The notes under the pieces are model-generated. The model saw nothing but the letters and a program-made list of their open reading frames with translations. It did no database searches and was not told where the DNA came from. Shown here piece after piece: positions 16,110 through 24,333 of a stretch of 64,000 bases of DNA; position 1 is the first letter of the stretch; the number at the start of each line of letters is the position of its first letter. Source of the DNA: Streptomyces sp. NBC_00162. Lineage in GTDB: Bacteria > Actinomycetota > Actinomycetes > Streptomycetales > Streptomycetaceae. The stretch covers positions 3,348,001 through 3,412,000 of the forward strand of contig NZ_CP102509.1 of the NCBI RefSeq assembly GCF_024611995.1. The letters run 5' to 3'. Both the position numbers and the translations under genes were made by a program.

Positions 16110-18497
16110 GTGACCATCGCGCCTTCCGCACCGCGCGCCGAGTCCGTTTCTGGCGACAACACCGAGGGCCCGGGGGCCACGCTGCTGCGTACCCTCACCG
16201 AACTGACGGCGGACCTCCCCGACACCGACCCCGGCCGGGTCGCCGCCGCCGCGCTGCGCGGCCGCAGCTCCGCCGCCGACGACGCCGAACTGCGCGGGCT
16301 GGCCACCGAGGCCGCCGCCGGTCTGATCTCCGAGGACCCCGCGTACTCGAAGCTCGCCGCCCGGCTGCTGACGCTCGCCGTCCGGGACGAAGCCGCCGGC
16401 CAGGGCGCCACCTCCTTCTCCGCCTCAGTCGAGGTCGGACACCGCGAGGGGCTCATCGCCGACCGCACGGCCGAGTTCGTACGGACCCACGCGAGCCGCC
16501 TGGACGCGCTGGTGGAGCACACCCTCGCCGAGGGCGCCGACGACCGGTTCGGCTTCTTCGGCCTGCGCACCCTGCACAGCCGCTACCTGCTGCGCCACCC
16601 GATCACCCGCCAGGTCGTCGAGACCCCGCAGTTCTTCATGCTGCGCGTCGCCTGCGGTCTGGCCGAGAACGAGAGCGTCCAGGCCGTCGAGGAAGTGGCC
16701 TCGCTGTACCGGCTGATGAGCCGCCTCGACTACCTGCCGTCCTCCCCGACGCTCTTCAACTCCGGCACCCGGCACCCGCAGATGTCCTCCTGCTACCTGC
16801 TGGACTCCCCGCTGGACGAGCTCGACTCGATCTACGACCGCTACCACCAGGTCGCGCGCCTGTCCAAGCACGCCGGCGGCATCGGTCTCTCGTACTCCCG
16901 CATCCGCGCCCGCGGTTCGCTGATCCGCGGCACCAACGGCCACTCCAACGGCATCGTGCCGTTCCTGAAGACCCTCGACGCCTCCGTCGCCGCCGTGAAC
17001 CAGGGCGGCCGCCGCAAGGGCGCCGCCGCCGTCTACCTGGAGACCTGGCACGCGGACATCGAGGAGTTCCTGGAGCTCCGCGACAACACCGGCGAGGACC
17101 AGCGCCGTACGCACAACCTGAACCTGGCGCACTGGGTGCCGGACGAGTTCATGCGCCGGGTGAACGCCGACGCCGACTGGTCGCTGTTCTCCCCGGCCGA
17201 CGTGCCCGAGCTCGTCGACCTGTGGGGCGACGAGTTCGACGCCGCCTACCGCAAGGCCGAGGCGGCCGGTCTGGCCCGCAAGACCATGCCCGCGCGCGAC
17301 CTGTACGGCCGGATGATGCGCACCCTCGCGCAGACCGGCCAGGGCTGGATGACCTTCAAGGACGCCTCCAACCGCACGGCGAACCAGACCGCCGAGCCGG
17401 GCACCGTCGTCCACTCCTCCAACCTGTGCACCGAGATCATCGAGGTCACCAACGACGGCGAGACGGCCGTCTGCAACCTCGGGTCGGTCAACATGGGCGC
17501 CTTCGTGGTGGACGGGGAGATCGACTGGGAGCGCCTGGACGAGACCGTCCGCACGGCCGTCACCTTCCTCGACCGCGTGGTGGACATCAACTTCTACCCG
17601 ACCGAGCAGGCCGGCCGCTCCAACTCCCGCTGGCGCCCGGTGGGCCTGGGCGCGATGGGCCTCCAGGACGTCTTCTTCAAGCTGCGGCTGCCCTTCGACT
17701 CCCCCGAGGCGAAGGCCCTGTCCACCAAGCTCTCCGAGCGCATCATGCTGGCCGCGTACGAGGCCTCCTGCGACCTCGCCGAGCGCAGCGGCCCGCTGCC
17801 GGCCTGGGAGCAGACCCGCACCGCCCGCGGTGTCCTGCACCCGGACCACTACGACGTGGAGCTGAACTGGCCGGAGCGCTGGGACGCGCTGCGCGCCCGG
17901 ATCGCGAAGACCGGCATGCGCAACTCGCTGCTGCTGGCCATCGCTCCGACGGCGACGATCGCCTCGATCGCGGGCGTGTACGAGTGCATCGAGCCGCAGG
18001 TCTCCAACCTCTTCAAGCGCGAGACGCTGAGCGGCGAGTTCCTCCAGGTCAACGCGTACCTGGTGGACGAGCTGAAGCAGCTCGGCGTGTGGGACGCGCA
18101 GACCCGCGAGGCGCTGCGCGACGCCAGCGGTTCGGTGCAGGGCTTCGGCTGGATCCCGGCCGAGGTGCGCGAGCTGTACCGCACGGCGTGGGAGATCCCG
18201 CAGCGCGGCCTGATCGACATGGCGGCGGCCCGTACCCCGTTCCTGGACCAGGCCCAGTCGCTGAACCTGTTCCTGGAGACGCCCACCATCGGCAAGCTCA
18301 GCTCGATGTACGCGTACGCCTGGAAGCAGGGCCTGAAGACCACGTACTACCTGCGCTCGCGCCCGGCGACGAAGATCGCCCGCGCCGCGTCCGGCTCCGC
18401 CGTCCCGGTCGCCGCCAACCCGCTCCCGCAGGCCGTCGACGCCGACGCTCTGGCCTGCTCCCTTGAGAACCCCGAGTCCTGCGAGGCCTGCCAGTAA
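16110..18497 (+). CDS. nrdA: Ribonucleoside-diphosphate reductase large subunit (class I)
   Basis: A 795-residue NrdA that reduces ribonucleoside diphosphates to deoxy forms with NrdB. Landmarks in order: an N-terminal ATP-cone-like region, SSCYLLDSP with the first active-site cysteine, SNLCTEI with the radical cysteine, CNLGSVN, LLLAIAPTATIASIAGVYEC with the substrate-loop motif, and a C-terminal CEACQ that carries the redox-relay cysteines. GTG 16110 is preceded by GAGGGAGA; a GTG at 16026 in frame would start right after the riboswitch and is less likely. It overlaps nrdB by one base (TAATG). Expressed when B12 is scarce. Confidence 0.96.
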   Translation: MTIAPSAPRAESVSGDNTEGPGATLLRTLTELTADLPDTDPGRVAAAALRGRSSAADDAELRGLATEAAAGLISEDPAYSKLAARLLTLAVRDEAAGQGATSFSASVEVGHREGLIADRTAEFVRTHASRLDALVEHTLAEGADDRFGFFGLRTLHSRYLLRHPITRQVVETPQFFMLRVACGLAENESVQAVEEVASLYRLMSRLDYLPSSPTLFNSGTRHPQMSSCYLLDSPLDELDSIYDRYHQVARLSKHAGGIGLSYSRIRARGSLIRGTNGHSNGIVPFLKTLDASVAAVNQGGRRKGAAAVYLETWHADIEEFLELRDNTGEDQRRTHNLNLAHWVPDEFMRRVNADADWSLFSPADVPELVDLWGDEFDAAYRKAEAAGLARKTMPARDLYGRMMRTLAQTGQGWMTFKDASNRTANQTAEPGTVVHSSNLCTEIIEVTNDGETAVCNLGSVNMGAFVVDGEIDWERLDETVRTAVTFLDRVVDINFYPTEQAGRSNSRWRPVGLGAMGLQDVFFKLRLPFDSPEAKALSTKLSERIMLAAYEASCDLAERSGPLPAWEQTRTARGVLHPDHYDVELNWPERWDALRARIAKTGMRNSLLLAIAPTATIASIAGVYECIEPQVSNLFKRETLSGEFLQVNAYLVDELKQLGVWDAQTREALRDASGSVQGFGWIPAEVRELYRTAWEIPQRGLIDMAAARTPFLDQAQSLNLFLETPTIGKLSSMYAYAWKQGLKTTYYLRSRPATKIARAASGSAVPVAANPLPQAVDADALACSLENPESCEACQ

Positions 18498-19513
18498 TGA
18501 GCTCCACCGACAACAAGAACCTCCTGGACCCGGGCTTCGAGCTCACGCTCCGCCCCATGCGCTACCCGGACTTCTACGAGCGCTACCGGGACGCGATCAA
18601 GAACACGTGGACGGTGGAGGAGGTCGACCTCCACTCGGACGTGGCGGACCTCGCGAAGCTGACGCCGGCCGAGCAGCACATGATCGGCCGTCTGGTCGCG
18701 TTCTTCGCGACGGGCGACTCGATCGTCTCGAACAACCTGGTGCTGACGCTCTACAAGCACATCAACTCCCCGGAGGCGCGCCTGTACCTGTCGCGTCAGC
18801 TGTTCGAGGAGGCCGTGCACGTCCAGTTCTATCTGACGCTGCTCGACACCTACCTGCCCGACCCGGACGACCGCTCGGCCGCGTTCGACGCCGTCGAGGA
18901 GATCCCGTCGATCCGCGAGAAGGCGCAGTTCTGCTTCAAGTGGATCAACGAGGTCGAGAAGCTGGACCGGCTGGAGACGCAGGCCGACCGCCGCCGCTTC
19001 CTGCTGAACCTGATCTGCTTCGCCGCGTGCATCGAGGGCCTGTTCTTCTACGGCGCCTTCGCGTACGTGTACTGGTTCCGCTCCCGCGGTCTGCTGCACG
19101 GCCTGGCCACCGGCACCAACTGGGTGTTCCGCGACGAGACCATGCACATGAACTTCGCCTTCGAGGTCGTGGACACGGTCCGCAAGGAGGAGCCGGAGCT
19201 CTTCGACGACGCACTCCAGCAGCAGGTCACCGACATGCTGAAGGAGGCCGTGGAGGCGGAGCTGCAGTTCGGCCGCGACCTGTGCGGCGAGGGCCTGCCG
19301 GGCATGAACACCGAGTCGATGCGCGAGTACCTGGAGTGCGTCGCGGACCAGCGCCTGGTCCGCCTCGGCTTCGCGCCGGTGTACGGCTCGCAGAACCCGT
19401 TCTCCTTCATGGAGCTGCAGGGCGTCCAGGAGCTGACCAACTTCTTCGAGCGCCGTCCGTCGGCGTACCAGGTCGCGGTCGAGGGCACGGTCGACCTGGA
19501 CGAGGACTTCTAG
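18497..19513 (+). CDS. nrdB: Ribonucleoside-diphosphate reductase small subunit
   Basis: A 338-residue ferritin-like R2 protein. All six metal ligands are present with canonical spacing (D74, E105, H108, E180, E214, H217), and Tyr112 (His108+4) stands where the radical tyrosine is expected. The C-terminus (VEGTVDLDEDF) is acidic and hydrophobic, as needed for binding NrdA. It generates the tyrosyl radical passed to NrdA. The start codon overlaps the nrdA stop, so the two subunits are made together. Confidence 0.96.
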   Translation: MSSTDNKNLLDPGFELTLRPMRYPDFYERYRDAIKNTWTVEEVDLHSDVADLAKLTPAEQHMIGRLVAFFATGDSIVSNNLVLTLYKHINSPEARLYLSRQLFEEAVHVQFYLTLLDTYLPDPDDRSAAFDAVEEIPSIREKAQFCFKWINEVEKLDRLETQADRRRFLLNLICFAACIEGLFFYGAFAYVYWFRSRGLLHGLATGTNWVFRDETMHMNFAFEVVDTVRKEEPELFDDALQQQVTDMLKEAVEAELQFGRDLCGEGLPGMNTESMREYLECVADQRLVRLGFAPVYGSQNPFSFMELQGVQELTNFFERRPSAYQVAVEGTVDLDEDF

Positions 19514-19541
19514 CCCGTCCTCGCGTTCCGGGGGCGGGGGC

Positions 19542-19793
19542 TCAATGGGCCATGCGTCCCCGGCGCCAGGCGGCGAACCGGATGCCGCGCCGGCGCGGGG
19601 TGGGCGGGAGACCGCCCGCCCGCTGGCGCGGCAGCCACACCCGCCGGGTCGCGGCGGCCCGCAGCTGCCGGTCGATCCGCCGGTCGCCGCGCGCCCCGTA
19701 CAGGCTGGGCCCGAGCAGGACGGCGGCGAGGACCAGGACGGCGAGGTAATTCACGAAGGTGGTCATACCTCCACTGTCCGCCTGATCGCCCAT
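19542..19793 (-). CDS. Small membrane protein of unknown function
   Basis: An 83-residue frame with one membrane helix (TTFVNYLAVLVLAAVLLGPSLYG) and a very basic C-terminal tail (RRIDRQLRAAATRRVWLPRQ and on). It is not recognised. It lies antisense between nrdB and nrdS, splitting what is a three-gene operon in S. coelicolor. ATG 19766 (MTTFVNYL) directly abuts a GGAGG, so the start is unsure. Its upstream region overlaps the nrdS operator. Confidence 0.5.
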   Translation of the reverse strand: MGDQADSGGMTTFVNYLAVLVLAAVLLGPSLYGARGDRRIDRQLRAAATRRVWLPRQRAGGLPPTPRRRGIRFAAWRRGRMAH

Positions 19794-19801
19794 GATCGAA
19801 C

Positions 19802-19819
19802 AGTGGCAGTACTGTCACT
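19802..19819. promoter_or_regulatory. Palindromic operator upstream of nrdS
   Basis: AGTGGCAGTACTGTCACT is a near-perfect palindrome (one mismatched pair), and a half-like copy TACTGCCACACT follows at 19831-19842. Both sit within 50 bp of the nrdS start and beside the divergent small gene. This is the usual position for an autoregulatory AraC-type site. Confidence 0.6.
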
Positions 19820-19848
19820 CAAGAGCGAATTACTGCCACACTGAGGTC

Positions 19849-20817
19849 ATGCTGACCAACGTGGCCGTGGCCCTCGTCGACGGAGTCGCCCCCTTCGAGT
19901 TCGGGATCTTCTGCGAGGTCTTCGGGATCGACCGCAGCTCACAGGGGCTGCCGGTGTACGACTTCGCCGTGTGCGCGGCCGAGGAAGGCCCGCTGACCAT
20001 GGCCGACGTCGGCTTCGCCATCGCCCCCGCGCACGGCCTGGAGAGGCTGGAGGAGGCGGACCTGATCTGCCTGCCCGCCGACCGGCAGGCGCCCGTACGG
20101 GAGTACCCCGAGCCGTTCCTCGACGCCCTGCGCCGGGCCGTGGACCGGGGCGCGCGGGTGCTGAGCGTGTGCAGCGGTGCCTTCGTCCTGGGCGCGGCCG
20201 GCCTGCTCGACGGCCGCCGCTGCACGACGCACTGGATGCACGCCCCGACCCTGGCGCGCCGGTTCCCGCGGGCCGCCGTCGACCCCGACGTGCTCTACGT
20301 GGACGAAGGCCGGGTGATCACCTCCGCGGGCACCGCTTCGGGCATCGACGCCTGCCTGCACGTCGTCCGGCAGGAGCACGGGGCCGAGGTGGCCAACACC
20401 ATCGCGCGGCGGATGGTCGTCCCGCCGCACCGGGACGGCGGGCAGGCCCAGTACATCCAGCGGCCGCTCCCGCGCACCGCCTGCGACACGGTGGGCGAGG
20501 TGATCGGGTGGATGGCCCGGCACCTGGAGGACGAGATCACCGTCGAGCAGCTCGCGGAGCGCGCACACATGTCCCCGCGCACCTTCGCCCGCCGCTTCCT
20601 CCAGGAGACCGGCACCACCCCGTACCAGTGGGTGCTGCGCCAGCGGGTCCTGCTGGCCCAGGAGTTGCTGGAGTCCACCGACGAAACGGTCGACGCGATC
20701 GCGGGCCGCTGCGGCTTCGGGAACGCGGCCGCCCTGCGCCACCACTTCCTGCGGACGCTCGGCACCACCCCGAACACCTTCAGGCGGGCGTTCCGGGGCC
20801 CGCGGGCCGTGGCCTGA
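19849..20817 (+). CDS. nrdS: AraC-family regulator with DJ-1/PfpI-like domain (NrdS)
   Basis: A 322-residue regulator. The N-terminal half (1-200) is a DJ-1/PfpI-like sensor domain (LVDGVAPFEFGIFCEVFG; SVCSGAFVLGAAGLLDGRR with a cysteine at the nucleophile elbow). The C-terminal 100 residues are an AraC double helix-turn-helix (EQLAERAHMSPRTFARRFLQ; AGRCGFGNAAALRHHFLRTLG). Position behind nrdAB matches NrdS, the third gene of the streptomycete nrdABS operon. Here 335 bp and an antisense gene separate it from nrdB, so it probably has its own promoter with the palindrome at 19802. Its target and effector are not established from sequence. Confidence 0.88.
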   Translation: MLTNVAVALVDGVAPFEFGIFCEVFGIDRSSQGLPVYDFAVCAAEEGPLTMADVGFAIAPAHGLERLEEADLICLPADRQAPVREYPEPFLDALRRAVDRGARVLSVCSGAFVLGAAGLLDGRRCTTHWMHAPTLARRFPRAAVDPDVLYVDEGRVITSAGTASGIDACLHVVRQEHGAEVANTIARRMVVPPHRDGGQAQYIQRPLPRTACDTVGEVIGWMARHLEDEITVEQLAERAHMSPRTFARRFLQETGTTPYQWVLRQRVLLAQELLESTDETVDAIAGRCGFGNAAALRHHFLRTLGTTPNTFRRAFRGPRAVA

Positions 20818-20834
20818 CCGCCCGGCCCGCTGAC

Positions 20835-20852
20835 GCACCGGCCCGCCGGTGC
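20835..20852 (+). terminator. Probable nrdS terminator
   Basis: GCACCGG, loop CCCG, CCGGTGC: a perfect 7-bp stem 17 bp after the nrdS stop. The rest of the 211-bp gap to 21028 has two CCCTGGCCG direct repeats and no gene that I can see. Confidence 0.5.
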
Positions 20853-21028
20853 ACCGGCCGCGAAGCGCGCCCTGGCCGGAAAACGCTCCCTGGCCGAGAA
20901 CCAGGGAACCTTTGGCCCAAACCAGGCCCGTGTGTAGTCAAGCGGTGTCGTACGGTGATGACGCCCGGCCTGTCGCCCCCGCACAGCGGCCGGCCGCGCA
21001 CCGCTCACCACAGCCCAGGAGGGCCCGT

Positions 21029-21154
21029 ATGTCCCGTACCGCCCGCATCCTCACCGCTGCCCCCTTCGCCGCTCCGCTCGTCGACGGCGCCTCCGCGGAC
21101 AGTGGCTGGGGCGCCGCACCGGCCGACAGCGGCTGGGGCAGGCCCAAGCAGTAG
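21029..21154 (+). CDS. Tiny secreted-type peptide with repeated DSGWG motif
   Basis: A 41-residue frame with an excellent ribosome binding site (AGGAGGG). The N-terminus (MSRTARILTAAPFAAPLVDG) is a short basic-hydrophobic signal-like segment with an Ala-Ser-Ala end, and the rest is ADSGWG-AAP-ADSGWG-RPKQ, so DSGWG occurs twice. A strong terminator follows at once, so it is an independent unit. I do not recognise a characterised family. It may be a secreted peptide of about 19 residues. Confidence 0.65.
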   Translation: MSRTARILTAAPFAAPLVDGASADSGWGAAPADSGWGRPKQ

Positions 21155-21158
21155 TCCG

Positions 21159-21205
21159 ACGCGTCAGGGCCCCGCTCCCTCACGGGAGGCGGGGCCCTGA
21201 CGCGT
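21159..21205. terminator. Bidirectional terminator between the tiny peptide gene and def
   Basis: ACGCGTCAGGGCCCCGC (21159-21175) and GCGGGGCCCTGACGCGT (21189-21205) form a perfect 17-bp stem between convergent genes. Confidence 0.9.
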
Positions 21206-21216
21206 GGTGCGAAAGA

Positions 21217-21861
21217 TCAGTCGTTGGGGACCGTCTCGTAGCGCGGGGTGCCCTCCGCCATCTGCCGCAGGGCGTCCTTGCGGTCGCGCTTGGAGAGCCG
21301 GTCGATGTACAGGTACCCGTACAGGTGGTCGGTCTCGTGCTGGAGGCAGCGCGCGAAGTAGCCGGTGCCGCGCACCTTGATCGGGTTGCCCTGCGCGTCC
21401 TGGCCCTCGACCTCGGCGTAGTCCGGGCGGGCCAGCGAGGCATACGCCGTCGGGACCGACAGGCAGCCCTCGTTGGAGTCGTCCAGCACCCGCGCGCCGG
21501 CCGGCAGCTCGACGAGCTTCGGGTTGACGACAACACCGGTGTGCCGATTGCCGTCGTCGTCCGGGCAGTCGTAGACGAAGACCTTGGCGTCCACGCCGAT
21601 CTGGTTCGCGGCCAGGCCCACGCCCTCGGCGGCCCGCTGGCTGGCGAACATGTCGTCGATCAGCTGCGCCAGCTCGTCGCCGAACTCGGTGACGTCCTTG
21701 CACTCCCGGTGCAGGACCGGGTTGCCGACCACCGTGATGGGGCGGGCGGTGCCACGCTCGCGGTGGGCGAGCTCGCGCTCCGCACAGTCCTCGGTGTCCA
21801 CGACGTACCCGTCGTTCACCTCGCCCGCGACCTCGACAACCTCGTTCTCCTGCTGCGCCAT
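21217..21861 (-). CDS. def: Peptide deformylase
   Basis: A 214-residue deformylase that removes the formyl group from nascent proteins. All three motifs are present: GVGLAANQ (80-87), EGCLS (131-135, metal cysteine) and QHETDH (174-179, metal histidines and catalytic glutamate). An acidic N-terminal extension of about 40 residues ([20 protein letters not shown]) is longer than in E. coli Def but common in actinobacteria. ATG 21861 was chosen because the longer frame runs into antisense sequence of the next gene. Confidence 0.95.
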   Translation of the reverse strand: MAQQENEVVEVAGEVNDGYVVDTEDCAERELAHRERGTARPITVVGNPVLHRECKDVTEFGDELAQLIDDMFASQRAAEGVGLAANQIGVDAKVFVYDCPDDDGNRHTGVVVNPKLVELPAGARVLDDSNEGCLSVPTAYASLARPDYAEVEGQDAQGNPIKVRGTGYFARCLQHETDHLYGYLYIDRLSKRDRKDALRQMAEGTPRYETVPND

Positions 21862-21919
21862 GTCCGCCGTACGCCTTCCGTAAGTCACCGATGTGCCCGT
21901 ACAGCCTACGGCCCCCGGC

Positions 21920-22930
21920 TCAGCAGACTTCCTCGAGATCCCGCCACTCCCGGGTGTCCGGACTGTCGGCGACCCAGCCGTCCAGCAGTCCGCGCACCAG
22001 ACCGGCCGGAGCCGCGATGCCGCACTCCCGCTCGGGCACCCACAGCAGACCGGAACCGGTCGTACGGTGACCCAGCGGCCCAGGATGCCCCGGCTCGCTG
22101 TGGTCGTGCGGATCCAGGTGCTCCCCGTCGCCCTCGTCGCTCGGCATCTCGCTCTCCGAGCAGGTCCGGCACAGCAGCCGCACGGACGAGGACCAGTCCT
22201 CGGCGGCGAAGCCGGCGTCCGAGGCCAGCTGCTCCAGCGCGTTGCGGTCCGCCTCGCCGGCCGCCTCCAGCAGCACCACCCAGGTCGGCACCGGCGACGG
22301 CGCCCACAGCTCGATCTCGTCGAACACGGGGTACGAGGGTCCGGCCGCGGTGACCCGCTCGCCGTGCGGGACCCCGTCGTGGAGCACCACCTCGCCCCAG
22401 CGGCGCCCCGAGGAGGGCAGCGGGATCGACAGGACCTCCATCCGGGCCGGGTCCAGCCGGCGTCCCCAGACCACCTCGGCCTCGCCCTCGGGCGACAGGC
22501 GTACGGCGGCGCTGCCGAGCTCCATGCCCACCGGCTCACCACTGTGCTTCCCGTTGCCGGAACCGGCTCCGTGCGGGTCTCCGGGCACCTTCAGCCCGTA
22601 CGCCTGCCAGGCCCGCCGGGCCAGCGGCCAGTCCTGGAGCGCGGTCGCGGCGATCCCGACGTTCCACCAGTCCGGGGCGCCCGTCTCACGGTCCAGCAGG
22701 GCCACGGCGCGCAGTCCGGCGGACCGCGCCTGCTCCCAGTCGTGCCGGAACTTGTGCAGCAGGGCCAGATTGAACCAGGACTCGGACAGCCAGGGCTCCA
22801 GGTCCGCGGCTCTGGTCAGGAGCGCGCCCGCGTCCTCGTACCGCCCGTCCCCGATCAGCGTGAACGCGCGGTCGGTGGCCTGCCGCCACGAGGCGGAGGG
22901 CCGATGCCGTACCTTCCCGAAGATCCTCAC
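21920..22930 (-). CDS. Tetratricopeptide-repeat protein of unknown function
   Basis: A 336-residue soluble protein. Residues 15-110 hold about two TPR-like helix pairs ([60 protein letters not shown]). The remainder (about 130-336) is not recognised; it has [11 protein letters not shown] and a His/Asp-rich stretch ([14 protein letters not shown]) that might bind metal. It lies upstream of def on the same strand (58-bp gap) and may be cotranscribed with it. Confidence 0.8.
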   Translation of the reverse strand: MRIFGKVRHRPSASWRQATDRAFTLIGDGRYEDAGALLTRAADLEPWLSESWFNLALLHKFRHDWEQARSAGLRAVALLDRETGAPDWWNVGIAATALQDWPLARRAWQAYGLKVPGDPHGAGSGNGKHSGEPVGMELGSAAVRLSPEGEAEVVWGRRLDPARMEVLSIPLPSSGRRWGEVVLHDGVPHGERVTAAGPSYPVFDEIELWAPSPVPTWVVLLEAAGEADRNALEQLASDAGFAAEDWSSSVRLLCRTCSESEMPSDEGDGEHLDPHDHSEPGHPGPLGHRTTGSGLLWVPERECGIAAPAGLVRGLLDGWVADSPDTREWRDLEEVC

Positions 22931-22941
22931 GATTCCCGCCT

Positions 22942-22974
22942 GCCTGGGGGCACCTCCCGGCGGAAGCCGGGGGA
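22942..22974. repeat. Partial copy of the dispersed intergenic repeat
   Basis: GCCTGGGGGCACCTCCCGGC and following bases match the CCTGGGGGCACCTCCC-to-GGGGGA core of the 86-bp repeat at 6005 and 46419, but with changed loop bases. It sits in the leader of the TPR gene rather than at a 3' end. Confidence 0.55.
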
Positions 22975-23058
22975 CTGCGGTGCCTTGCGGACACTCTCAC
23001 TCTCACTCTTACTGGCATCCAACCATGCCCACTCGGACGGCCGCTCATTACCCATGGG

Positions 23059-24333
23059 TTACCCAGGTGGGACGGGAACAACTCTGTCACGTCCGCCCCT
23101 GGCCAGAACCCTCGCCAAGCACTCCACGACCTCCGGCTGGAAGTCGTGCCCGGTGCCCAGGCGGAGCCGCTCCAGGGCGGCCAGTGAGCCGCTCGGGTGA
23201 CGGTCGCCGCCGACCAGGTCGTCGTACGCGTTCACCGCGCGCACGATGCGTGCGGCGACGGGCTGCTCCCGGTACGGGTCCGCCTGCCGCTCCACGACCA
23301 CGGCCACCTCGGCGGGCACCCCGGTCTGGCGGGCCACCTCCCCGCCGAGCTCGGCGATCCGGCGGGCCTCGGCGGCGGGCAGGACCGCGGTGGCCCCGTC
23401 CGGAACCGGGTCGACGAGGGAGAGCTGCCCGATGTCGTGCATCAGTGCCGCGTACTCCAGGACCGTGAGCTCCCGCTCCGAGAGCCCCAGCTCCCGGCCC
23501 ACCGCGCAGCTCAGGGCGGCCACCCGGCGGGAGTGGCCGGGCGGGGTGTAGCCGGCGATCTCCGTGGCCCGGGCCAGGGAGGTGATGGTCTGGCGGTAGG
23601 TGGTGCGGATCGCGGTGATCCGGTGGAAGGACATCTGGGTCAGCAGCAGGGGCACGCTGAAGACGGGCAGGGCCCACAGCCCGGCCCCCGCGACGCCGAG
23701 GGCCATCACGACGCCGGTGGCGCAGATCGCCGAGCCGATGCCGAGCTGGGCGCGCAGCTCGTCGCGCAGCAGTGGCCCGTACGGCCAGCCGGTGCGGGCC
23801 CCGGCGAGGACGGCGGCGAGCACGGCTTCGCACAGCGCGGTGAGGCCGAGGAGGCAGAGCAGGAAGAGGACCAGGTACGGGCCCTGGCCGACCCACTCCT
23901 CGAGCCGGCCGGAGTTGTAGAGCGGCTGGAAACAGACGGCGGCGAAGGTGACGGTGAGCACGCGGCGGGCGACGTGGTCCACGGCGGGGCCGTGGCCCCG
24001 GGCGGTGTGCGGGACGATCCCGGCGAGGACGGCCGCGACGACGACGGCGACGATCTGCAGGACCCCGTGGTGGGTGGGCTGCCCGGCGATCGGGCCGAGG
24101 AGGGCGTAGGCGAGGGCTCCGGCGAAGCCGAGCGGCGCGGGCCGGCGGTCGGTGCCCTCGACCCGGTGGCCCGTGCGGTGGTCACGGCGGGCGAGCTCGC
24201 CGATGGTGATCAGGATGCCGAAGGCCAGGGCGGTGCCGGGTTCGACGAGGCCGTTCCACAGGGTGTGGCCGAGGCCGGCGGCGGTCAGCAGCCCGGCGGC
24301 CCCGCGCACCGTCCAGACGGCGGCCGCCCTCAT
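23059..24333 (-). CDS. Membrane-bound HD-domain protein (no GYP motif)
   Basis: A 424-residue protein. About eight hydrophobic segments fill residues 1-240. The cytoplasmic C-terminal domain has the HD-phosphohydrolase order (GHSRRVAALSCAVGRELGLS, MHD at 298-300, IGQLSLVDPVPDG, RIVRAVNAYDDLVGG), but the second half of the HD-GYP signature (HHExxDGxGYP) is replaced by VVERQADPYREQPVAARIVR. It may therefore be catalytically changed or act on a different substrate. Its ATG overlaps the stop of the upstream HD-GYP gene (ATGA), so the two are coupled and likely work together. Confidence 0.85.
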   Translation of the reverse strand: MRAAAVWTVRGAAGLLTAAGLGHTLWNGLVEPGTALAFGILITIGELARRDHRTGHRVEGTDRRPAPLGFAGALAYALLGPIAGQPTHHGVLQIVAVVVAAVLAGIVPHTARGHGPAVDHVARRVLTVTFAAVCFQPLYNSGRLEEWVGQGPYLVLFLLCLLGLTALCEAVLAAVLAGARTGWPYGPLLRDELRAQLGIGSAICATGVVMALGVAGAGLWALPVFSVPLLLTQMSFHRITAIRTTYRQTITSLARATEIAGYTPPGHSRRVAALSCAVGRELGLSERELTVLEYAALMHDIGQLSLVDPVPDGATAVLPAAEARRIAELGGEVARQTGVPAEVAVVVERQADPYREQPVAARIVRAVNAYDDLVGGDRHPSGSLAALERLRLGTGHDFQPEVVECLARVLARGGRDRVVPVPPG

